DNA from: CBDIHP01 sp965279195
GTDB taxonomy: Bacteria > Planctomycetota > Planctomycetia > Isosphaerales > Isosphaeraceae
Direction of reading: 5' to 3'
Length of the DNA stretch: 64,000 nucleotides
Assembly (NCBI GenBank): GCA_965279195.1
Contig: CBDIHP010000045.1
Location: 262,124 to 326,123 of the forward strand
In this document: piece after piece, positions 25,475-33,688 of the stretch
How the letters are laid out: every line of letters starts with the position of its first letter
Numbering within the stretch: the stretch's first letter is position 1
The notes under the pieces: model-generated
What the model was told of the DNA's origin: nothing
The model's input: the letters and a program-made list of their open reading frames with translations, nothing else
The model's database searches: none
Program-made: the position numbers and the translations under genes

Positions 25475-26086
25475 ATGTCCATGCCCCCGAACGCCCTCCG
25501 AGTGGTCACCCGCGCCTGCCAGGGCCTGCGGATGTCGCCCGAGCAGTTCGACGCGATCGAGGAGTTCGAGGAAGGCCTGGACTTCGAGCTGATCGACGGC
25601 CTCCTCGTCGTGACCCCGTCCTGCACCATGCAGGAGGCCGTCGAGAACGATTACCTCGGTTACCTCCTGGAACTCTACCAGGAGCGGCACTTCAGCGGCC
25701 GGAGCCTCGACCTCTCGCTGGCCGAGTCGATCGTGAGGCTCGCCGACGCCCGCCTCAAGCTCGACCGGGCCCTCTGGACGGGCCTCGGCCGAGAGCCGGT
25801 CGAGGGGGTGGATGTGCCGTCGATCGGGGTCGAGTTCCGGGAGGCGGACGCGAAGGACGATCCGGCCCGACGGCTCGCGTTCTTCTCGGCCGGGCTCCGG
25901 GAATACTGGACCTTCGACCGCGCGCAGGGGACGCTGTCGGTGGCGAAATCCGACGCGTCCGGCGGCGAGACGACGCTCCGGCTCGACGCGGGCCAGGAAT
26001 ATCAGTCGCCGTTGCTGCCCGGGTTCCGACTCCCCATCGGCAGGATTTTCGAGGAAGCCAGGGAGTACGGCCAGGACGCCGACTGA
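25475..26086 (+). CDS. Uma2-family (DUF820) restriction-like endonuclease fold protein
   Basis: 203 residues. The DUF820/Uma2 outline is clear: FELIDGLLVVTPSCTMQ near the start, VPSIGVEFREADAKDD in the core and AFFSAGLREYWTFD near the end. In typical members a Lys sits before the final Tyr/Gly motif (K...Y...GV.EYW); here the segment is RRLAFFSAGLREYW, so the usual catalytic Lys appears replaced by Arg and activity is doubtful. ATG 25475 follows GAAGGAGG. It is wedged between galT and the GH57 gene with 21- and 39-nt gaps. These proteins are greatly expanded in planctomycetes and cyanobacteria, with unknown function. Confidence 0.8.
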   Translation: MSMPPNALRVVTRACQGLRMSPEQFDAIEEFEEGLDFELIDGLLVVTPSCTMQEAVENDYLGYLLELYQERHFSGRSLDLSLAESIVRLADARLKLDRALWTGLGREPVEGVDVPSIGVEFREADAKDDPARRLAFFSAGLREYWTFDRAQGTLSVAKSDASGGETTLRLDAGQEYQSPLLPGFRLPIGRIFEEAREYGQDAD

Positions 26087-26125
26087 GCGTGCCGTCCCGG
26101 CCGACTCTCGTGCGAAGGGACGCCC

Positions 26126-27952
26126 ATGACCGGCATTCGGCTCGTGCTCGTGATCCATCACCACCTCCCCCTGGGGATGCCCGAGCCGGAACGCGAGTCG
26201 GTCTACCGTGAGCGAATGGTCCCTTCGCTCGAAGCCTTCGAGGCGACTCCCGAGGTCTCCTGCTCCGTCCACCTCTCGGGCCCGACACTGGAGTGGCTGC
26301 AGCAACGCCTCCCGGAGTATCTCGATCGGCTCCGGTCGCTCGTCGAACTCGGCCGGGTCGAACTCCTCGGCGGGGGCATCGGCGAGCCGGTCCTGCCGAT
26401 GCTCCCCGAGCGCGACCGGCAGTCCCAGTTGCGGGCGATGTCGTCCACCCTGCAGGCGAAATTCCTAGCGACCATCCGGGGTGTCTGGCTCGCCGAGCAG
26501 GTCTGGGCGCCGTCGTTGGCGGCCAGCCTCGTGGATGCCGGGCTCGAATACACCGTCCTCGATGCGTCGCTGTTCCACCGCTCGGGCCTGGAAGGGGATG
26601 CGCTCGGGGGACATTACCTGGTCGAGGAGCAAGGGCGGCTCCTGAAGGTCTTCGTATCGACCCGGCTGGATCCGTCGGGGGCAACCTCGGCGGTGTTCGA
26701 CGCATTGGCCCAGGCGGCCGAGGAGATTCCCACCGCCGCGGTGACGTTCGTCCTCGGGAGCGAACACGCGGGACCCATCGACGGACTCCGCGACTTCTGC
26801 TCGCAACTGGCCCGCAAGAGAGAATGGATCCAGACGACCACCTTCAGCCGGCTGATCGACGGGTCAGTCCCCTGGGGGAGCGTCTCCCTGCCGGAGTCGG
26901 AACATCCCGCGTGCCCGGGACCCTGGAAGAACCTGATGCCCGCGCGGGCGGAGGTCTCAGAACTCTACGCCCGGATGCTCGGGGTCTCGAACCGTCTGGC
27001 CGGCATCGACGGGACGTCGGACCTTGAGAGCATCAGGGGCCTCCTGCACCAGTCCCAAACCATCGATCCCTACTGGCCCGGCCTCGGGACGGGACGCCCG
27101 GATTGCCGGCAGGGGGCGTATTCCGGACTGATCCAGGCGGAGGCGATCCTGGATCGGATCCAGGGGCGTGATCCCGGGGCGGCGAGGGTGGAGGTCGCCG
27201 ACTTCAATCTGGACCTGCGCCAGGAAGTCCGACTCCAGAACCGAACGCTCTGCGCGTTCGTCCGGCCCGCCCGCGGGGGCTGCCTCTATGAGCTGGATGT
27301 CCGCGAGCCGGCGAGGAATCTCGTCATGGCCGTGGAAAACGCCCGGGGCAGGGCCTTCGTCGATCATTTCTTGCCGGCTGATTTGACGCTGGAGGCTCTC
27401 CGTTCCGGCAACTGGACCGACCTCGGCGATTTCTCGTCCGGCACCTATCTCTCGAAGGTCCACTCCTCACCCGAGGGCGTCGCCCTGATCATGGAGCGGC
27501 CGGGCCGCGTGCTCGACCACACGATCCAGATCCAGAAGTCGGTCGCCGTCGAGGCGGACGGGGCGACGGTCGAGGTTTCGTACCTGCTCCAGGATCTGCC
27601 CGAGGTCCCGCTGATCTTCTCGCCCGCCATTCATGTGTCTGGCTTCGGCCCCGAGGCCAGAATTCAGGGCGGGGATGGATCGACTGGCGAACAGACGCTC
27701 ATCGATGAGTTGGACCGGATGAACGTGGAGCAAATGGCGATCGAGGATGCCGCCCTGGCCGTGAGCCTGGAGTGGTCCCGTCCCGCATCCGTCTGGGGTT
27801 ATCCGATCCATTCATCCGGATCCGACGCGCGGTATCAGTGCTTTGCGTTCCATCCGCGATGGGTCGTCCGGACCGAGGAAAACGGCACGTGGGAGGTCTC
27901 GATCCGCTTGACCGTCGAGGCCCCGGCCGGGGAGCATGAAGCCGGAGAGTGA
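26126..27952 (+). CDS. Glycoside hydrolase family 57 (4-alpha-glucanotransferase/amylase type)
   Basis: 608 residues. The catalytic barrel starts with LVLVIHHHLPLGMP, contains the nucleophile in GGGIGEPVLP (Glu87), WLAEQVWAPSL, and an acid/base candidate Asp146 in YTVLDASLF. Residues ~310-600 resemble the DUF1925 and DUF1926 beta-sandwich domains (VEVADFNLDLRQEVRLQN, RGGCLYELDVREPARNL, ARGRAFVDHFL) that accompany GH57 glucanotransferases. It would transfer or hydrolyse alpha-1,4-glucan, in keeping with glgA upstream. Its TGA overlaps the next start (GTGA). The loop after Asp146 (LDASLF) differs from the DDYHF usual in characterised enzymes, so specificity may differ. Confidence 0.85.
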   Translation: MTGIRLVLVIHHHLPLGMPEPERESVYRERMVPSLEAFEATPEVSCSVHLSGPTLEWLQQRLPEYLDRLRSLVELGRVELLGGGIGEPVLPMLPERDRQSQLRAMSSTLQAKFLATIRGVWLAEQVWAPSLAASLVDAGLEYTVLDASLFHRSGLEGDALGGHYLVEEQGRLLKVFVSTRLDPSGATSAVFDALAQAAEEIPTAAVTFVLGSEHAGPIDGLRDFCSQLARKREWIQTTTFSRLIDGSVPWGSVSLPESEHPACPGPWKNLMPARAEVSELYARMLGVSNRLAGIDGTSDLESIRGLLHQSQTIDPYWPGLGTGRPDCRQGAYSGLIQAEAILDRIQGRDPGAARVEVADFNLDLRQEVRLQNRTLCAFVRPARGGCLYELDVREPARNLVMAVENARGRAFVDHFLPADLTLEALRSGNWTDLGDFSSGTYLSKVHSSPEGVALIMERPGRVLDHTIQIQKSVAVEADGATVEVSYLLQDLPEVPLIFSPAIHVSGFGPEARIQGGDGSTGEQTLIDELDRMNVEQMAIEDAALAVSLEWSRPASVWGYPIHSSGSDARYQCFAFHPRWVVRTEENGTWEVSIRLTVEAPAGEHEAGE

Positions 27953-28896
27953 TCGCACGAAACCTCGGGGATCCCGGAGTGCAGCAAGACGAGCCCCCTC
28001 GCACGGCGGTGGACGCGGCGGCGACGATCCGACGCGCCAGGCGGCTCCGCCTGCGAGTCCGGGCACGCGCCTTGTCCGAACTGACCGGCGCGTATGCGGG
28101 GGCCCGGCCTGGCGTCGGCCTGACGTTCGCCGACCTCCGGCCGTACGAGCCCGGCGATGACGTCCGGCATCTCGACTGGAACGTGACCGCGCGGCAAGGG
28201 AAGCCCTACGTCCGCACGTTCGTCGAGGAGCGGGCCCTCACGGTCTGGATCCTGGTCGACGTCTCGGCCAGCATGCGATTCGGGCCGGAGGGGAAGACCA
28301 AGGCCGATCGGGCGGCCGAGACGGCGGTGTTGCTCGCGACGGCCGCGACGCAGTCGGGCGACCGCGTCGGGCTGATGCTCGTTAGCGACCGCGTCGAGGC
28401 CGAACTCCAGCCCGAATTCGGACCGAGGCATCTGGCGTCGATCGCCCGGATGCTCGTGGCCACCCCGACGGAATCGCCCCGGACGTCGCTCGCGACGGCA
28501 CTGGACACGCTCTCGCGGAGGAATCAGAGGCGGGCGTTGATCGTCGTCCTGGGCGACTTCTACGACCCCGACTCGTTCCCCTCATCGCGCTGGGCGAAGC
28601 TCGCCGCAAAGCATCAGATCCTGGCCCTGCGGGTCATCTCGCCGGCCGAGGTCCGCCTCCCGCGAGCGGGACTGCTCGACTTGATCGACCCGGAGACCGG
28701 CCGGCGTCGGACGATCGACACGACGTCCGAACGAGTCCGAGCGGCCTACGTGCGTCAGGCCATCGAGCGCGACCGGGCCTTCCGCCGCTGGTGCGCCGAG
28801 ACCGGCGTCGCGGGCCATGACTTCCCGACCGAGAGCGACCCGATCATCCGCCTCGTCCGGATCCTTTCGAGCGGCCGACCCCTCCGGCCCCGATGA
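27949..28896 (+). CDS. DUF58 domain protein (vWA-like)
   Basis: 315 residues. The DUF58 signature FADLRPYEPGDDVRHLDWN is followed by a von Willebrand A-like fold with LVDVSASMRFG (a DxSxS MIDAS-type motif) and ALIVVLGDFYDP. In the widespread MoxR/BatABD clusters such proteins are chaperone-type partners acting at the membrane. The GTG at 27949 overlaps the GH57 stop; a second GTG about 30 nt later is a possible alternative. The downstream DUF4381-like gene overlaps by 4 nt. No MoxR ATPase or BatA/B gene is in the window, so the cluster looks truncated. Confidence 0.85.
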   Translation: MIARNLGDPGVQQDEPPRTAVDAAATIRRARRLRLRVRARALSELTGAYAGARPGVGLTFADLRPYEPGDDVRHLDWNVTARQGKPYVRTFVEERALTVWILVDVSASMRFGPEGKTKADRAAETAVLLATAATQSGDRVGLMLVSDRVEAELQPEFGPRHLASIARMLVATPTESPRTSLATALDTLSRRNQRRALIVVLGDFYDPDSFPSSRWAKLAAKHQILALRVISPAEVRLPRAGLLDLIDPETGRRRTIDTTSERVRAAYVRQAIERDRAFRRWCAETGVAGHDFPTESDPIIRLVRILSSGRPLRPR

Positions 28897-29432
28897 CTCA
28901 GGAACCTCTCGTGCCCCAGACAGCAAGAATCCATCCCCGCGAGGCCATCTACGTCCCCCCCCGCCCGAGCCCCGGGCCGGGTCCGATCGAGGAACCAGTG
29001 CCGGGCCCGTCGATCATCCCGACCGCCGTCGCCCTCGGGCTGATCGTGGTCGCGCTGCTGGGGACTCGTCGCTGGAAGCGGTCGGCGGCGTCTGTCCCCC
29101 GATCGTCTCCCAGCCTTCCGCCCAAACCCGCCGAGATTGTCGACCGGGCCCATGCCGAGGCTCGATCTCGACTCGCGGCTCATGATCCCCTGCGTTATCC
29201 CCAGTCGCTCACGACCGAGGAACTCGTCCTCGCCATCGGGGCCGATGATCGACTGCCCGTGGCCCTGGTTTCCTCGCTGCGGGGATATCTCGGAGAGTCC
29301 GACCGGGTTCGCTACTCGGGGGCGGTCGAGGCGGAGGCGGCCGAGGCGTTGCGGGCCTGGTCGGTCGAGTTGGTGACCACGCTCCCGCGCCGGGTCGACA
29401 AGGGGGCGAGGTCGAGGATCAACGGGAAATGA
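28893..29432 (+). CDS. DUF4381-like single-pass membrane protein
   Basis: 179 residues with an N-terminal Pro-rich segment, one transmembrane helix (IIPTAVALGLIVVALLG, residues about 40-57) and a cytoplasmic region with SLTTEELVLAIGADDRLP and an Ala/Glu-rich end. Position after DUF58 and topology match the DUF4381 proteins of MoxR/Bat clusters, though sequence match by eye is modest. ATG 28893 overlaps the DUF58 stop (ATGA). Its last 121 nt overlap, antisense, the 3' end of the convergent EEP-family gene. Confidence 0.65.
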   Translation: MTQEPLVPQTARIHPREAIYVPPRPSPGPGPIEEPVPGPSIIPTAVALGLIVVALLGTRRWKRSAASVPRSSPSLPPKPAEIVDRAHAEARSRLAAHDPLRYPQSLTTEELVLAIGADDRLPVALVSSLRGYLGESDRVRYSGAVEAEAAEALRAWSVELVTTLPRRVDKGARSRINGK

Positions 29433-30364
29433 TCCGAACCGATGTCGGGGCCCAGGCGGCGGTCCACGACGGAGAGATCTTGGCTCACGAAGGCATGATC
29501 GATCGAGAGCCGGTACGGCGACCAGGTCGGCCAGCTCGGCTGTCGCCCGAAGCCGATCCGGGAGTCCCGCAGCCCGGATTCCCGCAGCAGGTCGCCGAAG
29601 TAGGGCGAGCCGTCGGTGCAGTTGAGATCGCCGAGAAGGATGGTCGACCCGCCGGACTGCTGGATCGCAGAGCCGATCGCGTGGAGTTCCCCGCCTGTGG
29701 CGCCCTCCTGGTCCCGGTCGAACGGGGTCCGAGCGTGGACCAGCCAGAGGTTCCTCGGCCGCCCGGCGAAGAGGAACGACGCCCGCAACGTGGGGTTCGC
29801 CGATGGGACCAGCCGGGCGGGCGGCTCGACCGAGAGCGGGGGCGTCCGGAACCAGAGCGACAGGCCGCGAGATCCATCAGGGTATTCATATCGGTACGGG
29901 TAGCGACTCCGGATCTCCCCGACCTTTTCGAGCCAGCCGGCGGGGACCTCGACGAGGGCGACGAGGTCGGGCGACTCCTCGTCGATCAGCCGGCCGAGCC
30001 GGGCAGGGTCGGGATTGTCCACCAGGACGTTGGCGTAGACGATCCGCAGGCGATCGTGAGTCCCGGCCTCGGGCGGGACCGGATTGTCGGCGTGGTAGCG
30101 GACCAGCGGCTCCATCTGCGACGCGGCCAGGAGCGCGAGCAAGCCGGCCTGCCAGCGCGGGCGGGGGAACAGCCAGGCCAGGGTCGCCAGCGACGTGACC
30201 AGAAGCGCCGCCACCTGGAAGTGGCGGATCAGATCGAACCGCCAGTCGACCCTCGCGAAGACTCCGGAGATCGGATGAATCAGCGCGGCGACGGTCAGTG
30301 CGTGGAGGGGCAAGCCTCTCAGGCCACCGCCGGTTCGGGCTTGCTGGACCGGGTTGTGGCTCAC
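29312..30364 (-). CDS. Membrane-anchored endonuclease/exonuclease/phosphatase (EEP) family protein
   Basis: About 350 residues. Two or three hydrophobic helices occupy the first ~95 residues, then an EEP domain: RIVYANVLVDNPD, LVALVEVPAGW (metal Glu), LLGDLNCTDGSPYF, then the SIDHAFVS and GSDHFPLILDL ends with catalytic Asp/His. Relatives are exported phosphodiesterases or nucleases. The GTG at 30364 overlaps the stop of the preceding gene (GTGA), implying coupling; the longer open frame upstream is antisense/out-of-frame shadow. The last ~28 residues (after SDHFPLILDLAPL) are Ser/Ala-rich and lie antisense to the DUF4381-like gene. Confidence 0.75.
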   Translation of the reverse strand: MSHNPVQQARTGGGLRGLPLHALTVAALIHPISGVFARVDWRFDLIRHFQVAALLVTSLATLAWLFPRPRWQAGLLALLAASQMEPLVRYHADNPVPPEAGTHDRLRIVYANVLVDNPDPARLGRLIDEESPDLVALVEVPAGWLEKVGEIRSRYPYRYEYPDGSRGLSLWFRTPPLSVEPPARLVPSANPTLRASFLFAGRPRNLWLVHARTPFDRDQEGATGGELHAIGSAIQQSGGSTILLGDLNCTDGSPYFGDLLRESGLRDSRIGFGRQPSWPTWSPYRLSIDHAFVSQDLSVVDRRLGPDIGSDHFPLILDLAPLSTRRGSVVTNSTDQARNASAASASTAPE

Positions 30365-31500
30365 GGGATCGGAGACCGCACGACGAAGGTCTCGGCCCGC
30401 CCTGACCCCGTCGAGAGCCGGACGCGCCAGCGCAAATCGCCCCCCTTGACGGCGGGCGGGGCGGGCTCGCTGGCGATGATCGTGTCGACCTGCTCGCGGG
30501 GCCGGAGTTCCCGGAAATCCTGCCCCCGGATTTTCCACTCGCTCTCGACCGCCAGCGGATAGAGATAGACCCGGTCGCCCGAGGGGGTCTCGATGTAGGA
30601 GTCGGTCGGCGACCGCTCGCCCTCCCGGAGATAGGCCTCCTCCAGGGGGGCGAAGGCCGTCGAATCGGCCAGATTCTTGAGCCGGAGCGTGAGGAGCCAG
30701 GCGCTCCCGCCGTCGCGAGGTCGGTCCGAGCCCGAGCCGCCGGTAAGGCCGGTGGATCGGCGGATCAGTTGCACGTTCTTCCGCTCGACCTTCAACGGCA
30801 GGATTTCCAGCGAGCCCGCGCGGATGGCGCGGCCGACCTCGGTGGTCCGCGACTCGGGGATCGACTCGGCGGCGGCGACCTCCCGGGCGGCCCGGCCGGT
30901 AGGTTCGATGTCCGAGCGGGCCACAGTCGCCGGTTCGGCCTCCTCGGTCGTCGAACGGCGGCGGTCGTAGATCAGCCAGCCGGCGGCCAGGGTCATCGCG
31001 CTGGCGTAGCTCGCGAGCAGCACGACCGCCGTCGGGATCCTGCGGGGCCCCGGCGGGTCCAGTTCCATCGACTCGGACTGGAGGGTCGGTTTCTTCGGGG
31101 CGGTTCGCGTTGTGTCGATGCCGAGCAGTGGCGGGGCGTCGTCCACCGAGTCCGGCCCCTGGCTGAGCGACGCGGGGATCTCGAACTCGTCGGGATCCTC
31201 CAGCGCGGACGGCTTCGACCGGGCCTGGATGGCGGAAGGGACGAATTCGCCGAGCAGCGGGTCGGGCTCCTCCGCCGGGCCGAGGTCGCGCAAGGTGGGC
31301 ATGTCGGGGCTGGTGTTCGAGTCGGCGACGACCGGCGTTGTCCTGGGGACCTCCGGCACGACGGGGGGCGCGGGTTCGGGAGGCGTCGGCGAGTTGCCGG
31401 CGGGCTCGTTGCAATGGGTCAGGGAGTGCGAGATCGTCGGGGCCGCCTTCGGTTCGGGGAGCGGGCCCCCGCAGCTCGGGCAGTGCGCGTTGCTCGACAT
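30361..31500 (-). CDS. Zinc-ribbon single-pass membrane protein, function unknown
   Basis: 379 residues. It begins with a half zinc ribbon (AHCPSCGGPLPEP), continues with ~130 residues of acidic Pro/Ser-rich low complexity, a transmembrane helix around residues 165-187 (TAVVLLASYASAMTLAAGW), and an exposed C-terminal beta-rich domain ending in RVRLSTGSGRAETFVVRSPIP. Two ATGs compete: 31509 and 31500; the second is chosen because GGAG lies 8 nt before it. No family recognised. The architecture suggests a cytoplasmic sensing zinc finger joined to an extracytoplasmic domain. It lies 70 nt after bioD. Confidence 0.65.
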   Translation of the reverse strand: MSSNAHCPSCGGPLPEPKAAPTISHSLTHCNEPAGNSPTPPEPAPPVVPEVPRTTPVVADSNTSPDMPTLRDLGPAEEPDPLLGEFVPSAIQARSKPSALEDPDEFEIPASLSQGPDSVDDAPPLLGIDTTRTAPKKPTLQSESMELDPPGPRRIPTAVVLLASYASAMTLAAGWLIYDRRRSTTEEAEPATVARSDIEPTGRAAREVAAAESIPESRTTEVGRAIRAGSLEILPLKVERKNVQLIRRSTGLTGGSGSDRPRDGGSAWLLTLRLKNLADSTAFAPLEEAYLREGERSPTDSYIETPSGDRVYLYPLAVESEWKIRGQDFRELRPREQVDTIIASEPAPPAVKGGDLRWRVRLSTGSGRAETFVVRSPIP

Positions 31501-31570
31501 CGACGGCATCTCCGCTCCGAGTTCGACCCGTCGCCGGCCGGTCACGAGGTCGCGGGTTGTCGGCCCGCAT

Positions 31571-32305
31571 TCAAAGGCTCGATCGTCTCGAAGGCTGACA
31601 ACGATTGTACCAGTCGGTGACCGAGAGGAGGAGGTCCACGCCCTCCCCAACGGTTGCATGAGGGATCTCGGCCAGGACGGCGGTCTCCCCCAGGCGCCGG
31701 GACAGCTCGGCCCGGTTGGTCGACTCGGCCAGCGGGTTGCTCGTCGGCTCGGACCCATTCAGGATCACCCCGGCGATACGCAACCCTCGCGACCGGGCGG
31801 ACGCGACCGTGAGCAGCGTGTGGTTCAGGGTCCCGAGCCCGCGCCTGGCGACGATCACGATGGGATAGTCGAGTTCCGCGGCCAGATCCGCCACGGTGGA
31901 GTCCTCCCCGAGCGGGCAGAGCCAGCCCCCCACGCCCTCGACGATCAGGCAATCGGCCGTATCCCCCCAGCGGCCGATCGCGGCCCGGGTCCTGGCCAGG
32001 ACCTCGGCGTGATCGAGCCGTTTCCCCTCCAGTCTCGCCGCGACTGGCGGGGCCAATGGGGCTTGATATAGCAATGGGCAGACCGCATCCAGGGATACGT
32101 CGCCGGGCAGTGCCGATCGGAGGATGTCGGGATCGTCCGCCCGGATCGCCCCGTCCGGGCCGATCGTCAGCCCGGTCGCCACGGGCTTGATCGCGCCGGG
32201 GCGGCGACCTTCGCGGACCAGCCGGCGGATCAAGGCGGCCGAGACGAAGGTCTTGCCGACGCCCGTGTCGCTGCCGACGACGAACAGGCCCGGGAGCCGA
32301 CTCAT
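31571..32305 (-). CDS. bioD: Dethiobiotin synthetase BioD
   Basis: 244 residues. The P-loop is FVVGSDTGVGKTFVSAAL, KPVATG binds diaminopelargonate, and LIVEGVGGWLCPL is the conserved loop III; all are diagnostic. It closes the ureido ring of biotin with CO2 and ATP. ATG 32305 overlaps the bioA stop (ATGA). The order bioA-bioD and the absence of bioB/bioF nearby suggest the other biotin genes lie elsewhere. Confidence 0.95.
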   Translation of the reverse strand: MSRLPGLFVVGSDTGVGKTFVSAALIRRLVREGRRPGAIKPVATGLTIGPDGAIRADDPDILRSALPGDVSLDAVCPLLYQAPLAPPVAARLEGKRLDHAEVLARTRAAIGRWGDTADCLIVEGVGGWLCPLGEDSTVADLAAELDYPIVIVARRGLGTLNHTLLTVASARSRGLRIAGVILNGSEPTSNPLAESTNRAELSRRLGETAVLAEIPHATVGEGVDLLLSVTDWYNRCQPSRRSSL

Positions 32306-33687
32306 GAGGTCGCCCCTTCGTGGGCCCAGGCGATCCCGTCCCCGATCGCATCGATGATCGCGTCGATTTCCTCGATCGTGATCGTCAGCGGGGGGAAGAT
32401 GACCAGCACATCTCCGAGCGGCCGGAGCAGGATCCCCCGCTCGCGGGCCCGATGGCAGATCCGTGCCCCGGTCTGAGATTCCCAGGGCAGGGGACGTTTC
32501 GTCTGCCTGTCCGCGACGAGTTCGACCCCCGCGATCAGGCCGCACTGGCGGATGTTCCCGACGAGCGGATGGTCTCGGAGGGCGGCCAGTCGGGTTGAGA
32601 GAAACTCGACCTTCGGGGCCATGTTTTCGAGCGTCTTCTCGTCGCGGAAGACCTTCAGATTCGCCAGGGCCACGGCCGCTCCGAGCGGGTTCCCGCCGTA
32701 GGTGTGGCCGTGATAGAAGGTCTTCCCGTCCCTCGCGGTGCCGACGAAGGCGCTGTAGATTTCCTCCGTCGTCAGGGTGGCCGCGAGCGGCAAGTAGCCG
32801 CCGGTGATGCCCTTGGCCAGGCAGAGGAAGTCGGGCGAGACCCCTTCGCGGTCGCAGGCGAACAGGCTGCCGGTGCGGCCGAATCCGACGGCGACCTCAT
32901 CGGCGATCAGGAGGACGTCGCGGGCCCGGGTGATCTCACGCAGGCCCTTCAGATAGCCTTCGGGGTGCACGATCATCCCGGCCGCCCCCTGGACCAGGGG
33001 CTCGACGATCACGGCCGCGACCTCGCCCGGGTGAGCGTCGAGCAGGCCTTCGACCTCGGTCAGGCAGGCGATACCGCAGGTCTCGCGTTCCTTGCCGATC
33101 GGGCAGCGGTAGCAGAAAGGGGACGGTGCCCGGAGCGCGGGGAAAAGCAGGGGGGCGAACATGACGTGGAAGCGGTCGACTCCGCCGACGCTCACGTCAC
33201 CCAGGGTGTCGCCGTGGTAGGAGTTCCTGAGCGCGAGGAACCGCGTCCGGTTCGGCTCGGGCCGGTCCTTCTGCCGCCAGTACTGGAAGGCCATCTTGAG
33301 GGCGACCTCGACGGCCGTCGCCCCGTCGTCCGAGAAGAAGACCCGGTTGAGGCCGGCAGGCGCGACCTCGGCGAGTTCCCGGGACAGCTCGATGGCCGTC
33401 GGGTGCGTGACGCCCAGGAGCGTGCTGTGCGCCAGCGTCTCGGCCTGCTCGACCAGGGCTTTCGTCAAGGCGGGGTGCCGGTGCCCGTGGACGTTGCACC
33501 AGAGCGAGCTGACGGCGTCGAGGTATCGGTTGCCGTGGATGTCGTAGAGGTAATTCCCCTCCCCCCGCTCGATGATGAGCGGGTCGGACGCGGCCCAGTC
33601 GGCCAGCGGGGTGAAGGGATGCCACAGGTGATCGAAGTCCCGGCGGCGGAGGCGTTCCTGGCGATCGGCGGAGGATTCGGCGTGCAC
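32302..33687 (-). CDS. bioA: Adenosylmethionine-8-amino-7-oxononanoate aminotransferase BioA
   Basis: 461 residues, class III PLP aminotransferase. HLWHPFTPL near the start is specific to BioA. FFSDDGATAVEVALKMAFQ, IADEVAVGFGRTGS and the PLP lysine in LCLAKGITGGYLPLA follow. It uses S-adenosylmethionine as amino donor to make diaminopelargonate. The GTG at 33687 sits one nucleotide after the stop of the SAM hydroxide adenosyltransferase gene, with AGGGA upstream; the longer frame adds unconserved residues. Operon: SAM hydrolase-bioA-bioD. Confidence 0.95.
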   Translation of the reverse strand: MHAESSADRQERLRRRDFDHLWHPFTPLADWAASDPLIIERGEGNYLYDIHGNRYLDAVSSLWCNVHGHRHPALTKALVEQAETLAHSTLLGVTHPTAIELSRELAEVAPAGLNRVFFSDDGATAVEVALKMAFQYWRQKDRPEPNRTRFLALRNSYHGDTLGDVSVGGVDRFHVMFAPLLFPALRAPSPFCYRCPIGKERETCGIACLTEVEGLLDAHPGEVAAVIVEPLVQGAAGMIVHPEGYLKGLREITRARDVLLIADEVAVGFGRTGSLFACDREGVSPDFLCLAKGITGGYLPLAATLTTEEIYSAFVGTARDGKTFYHGHTYGGNPLGAAVALANLKVFRDEKTLENMAPKVEFLSTRLAALRDHPLVGNIRQCGLIAGVELVADRQTKRPLPWESQTGARICHRARERGILLRPLGDVLVIFPPLTITIEEIDAIIDAIGDGIAWAHEGATS

Positions 33688-33688
33688 G

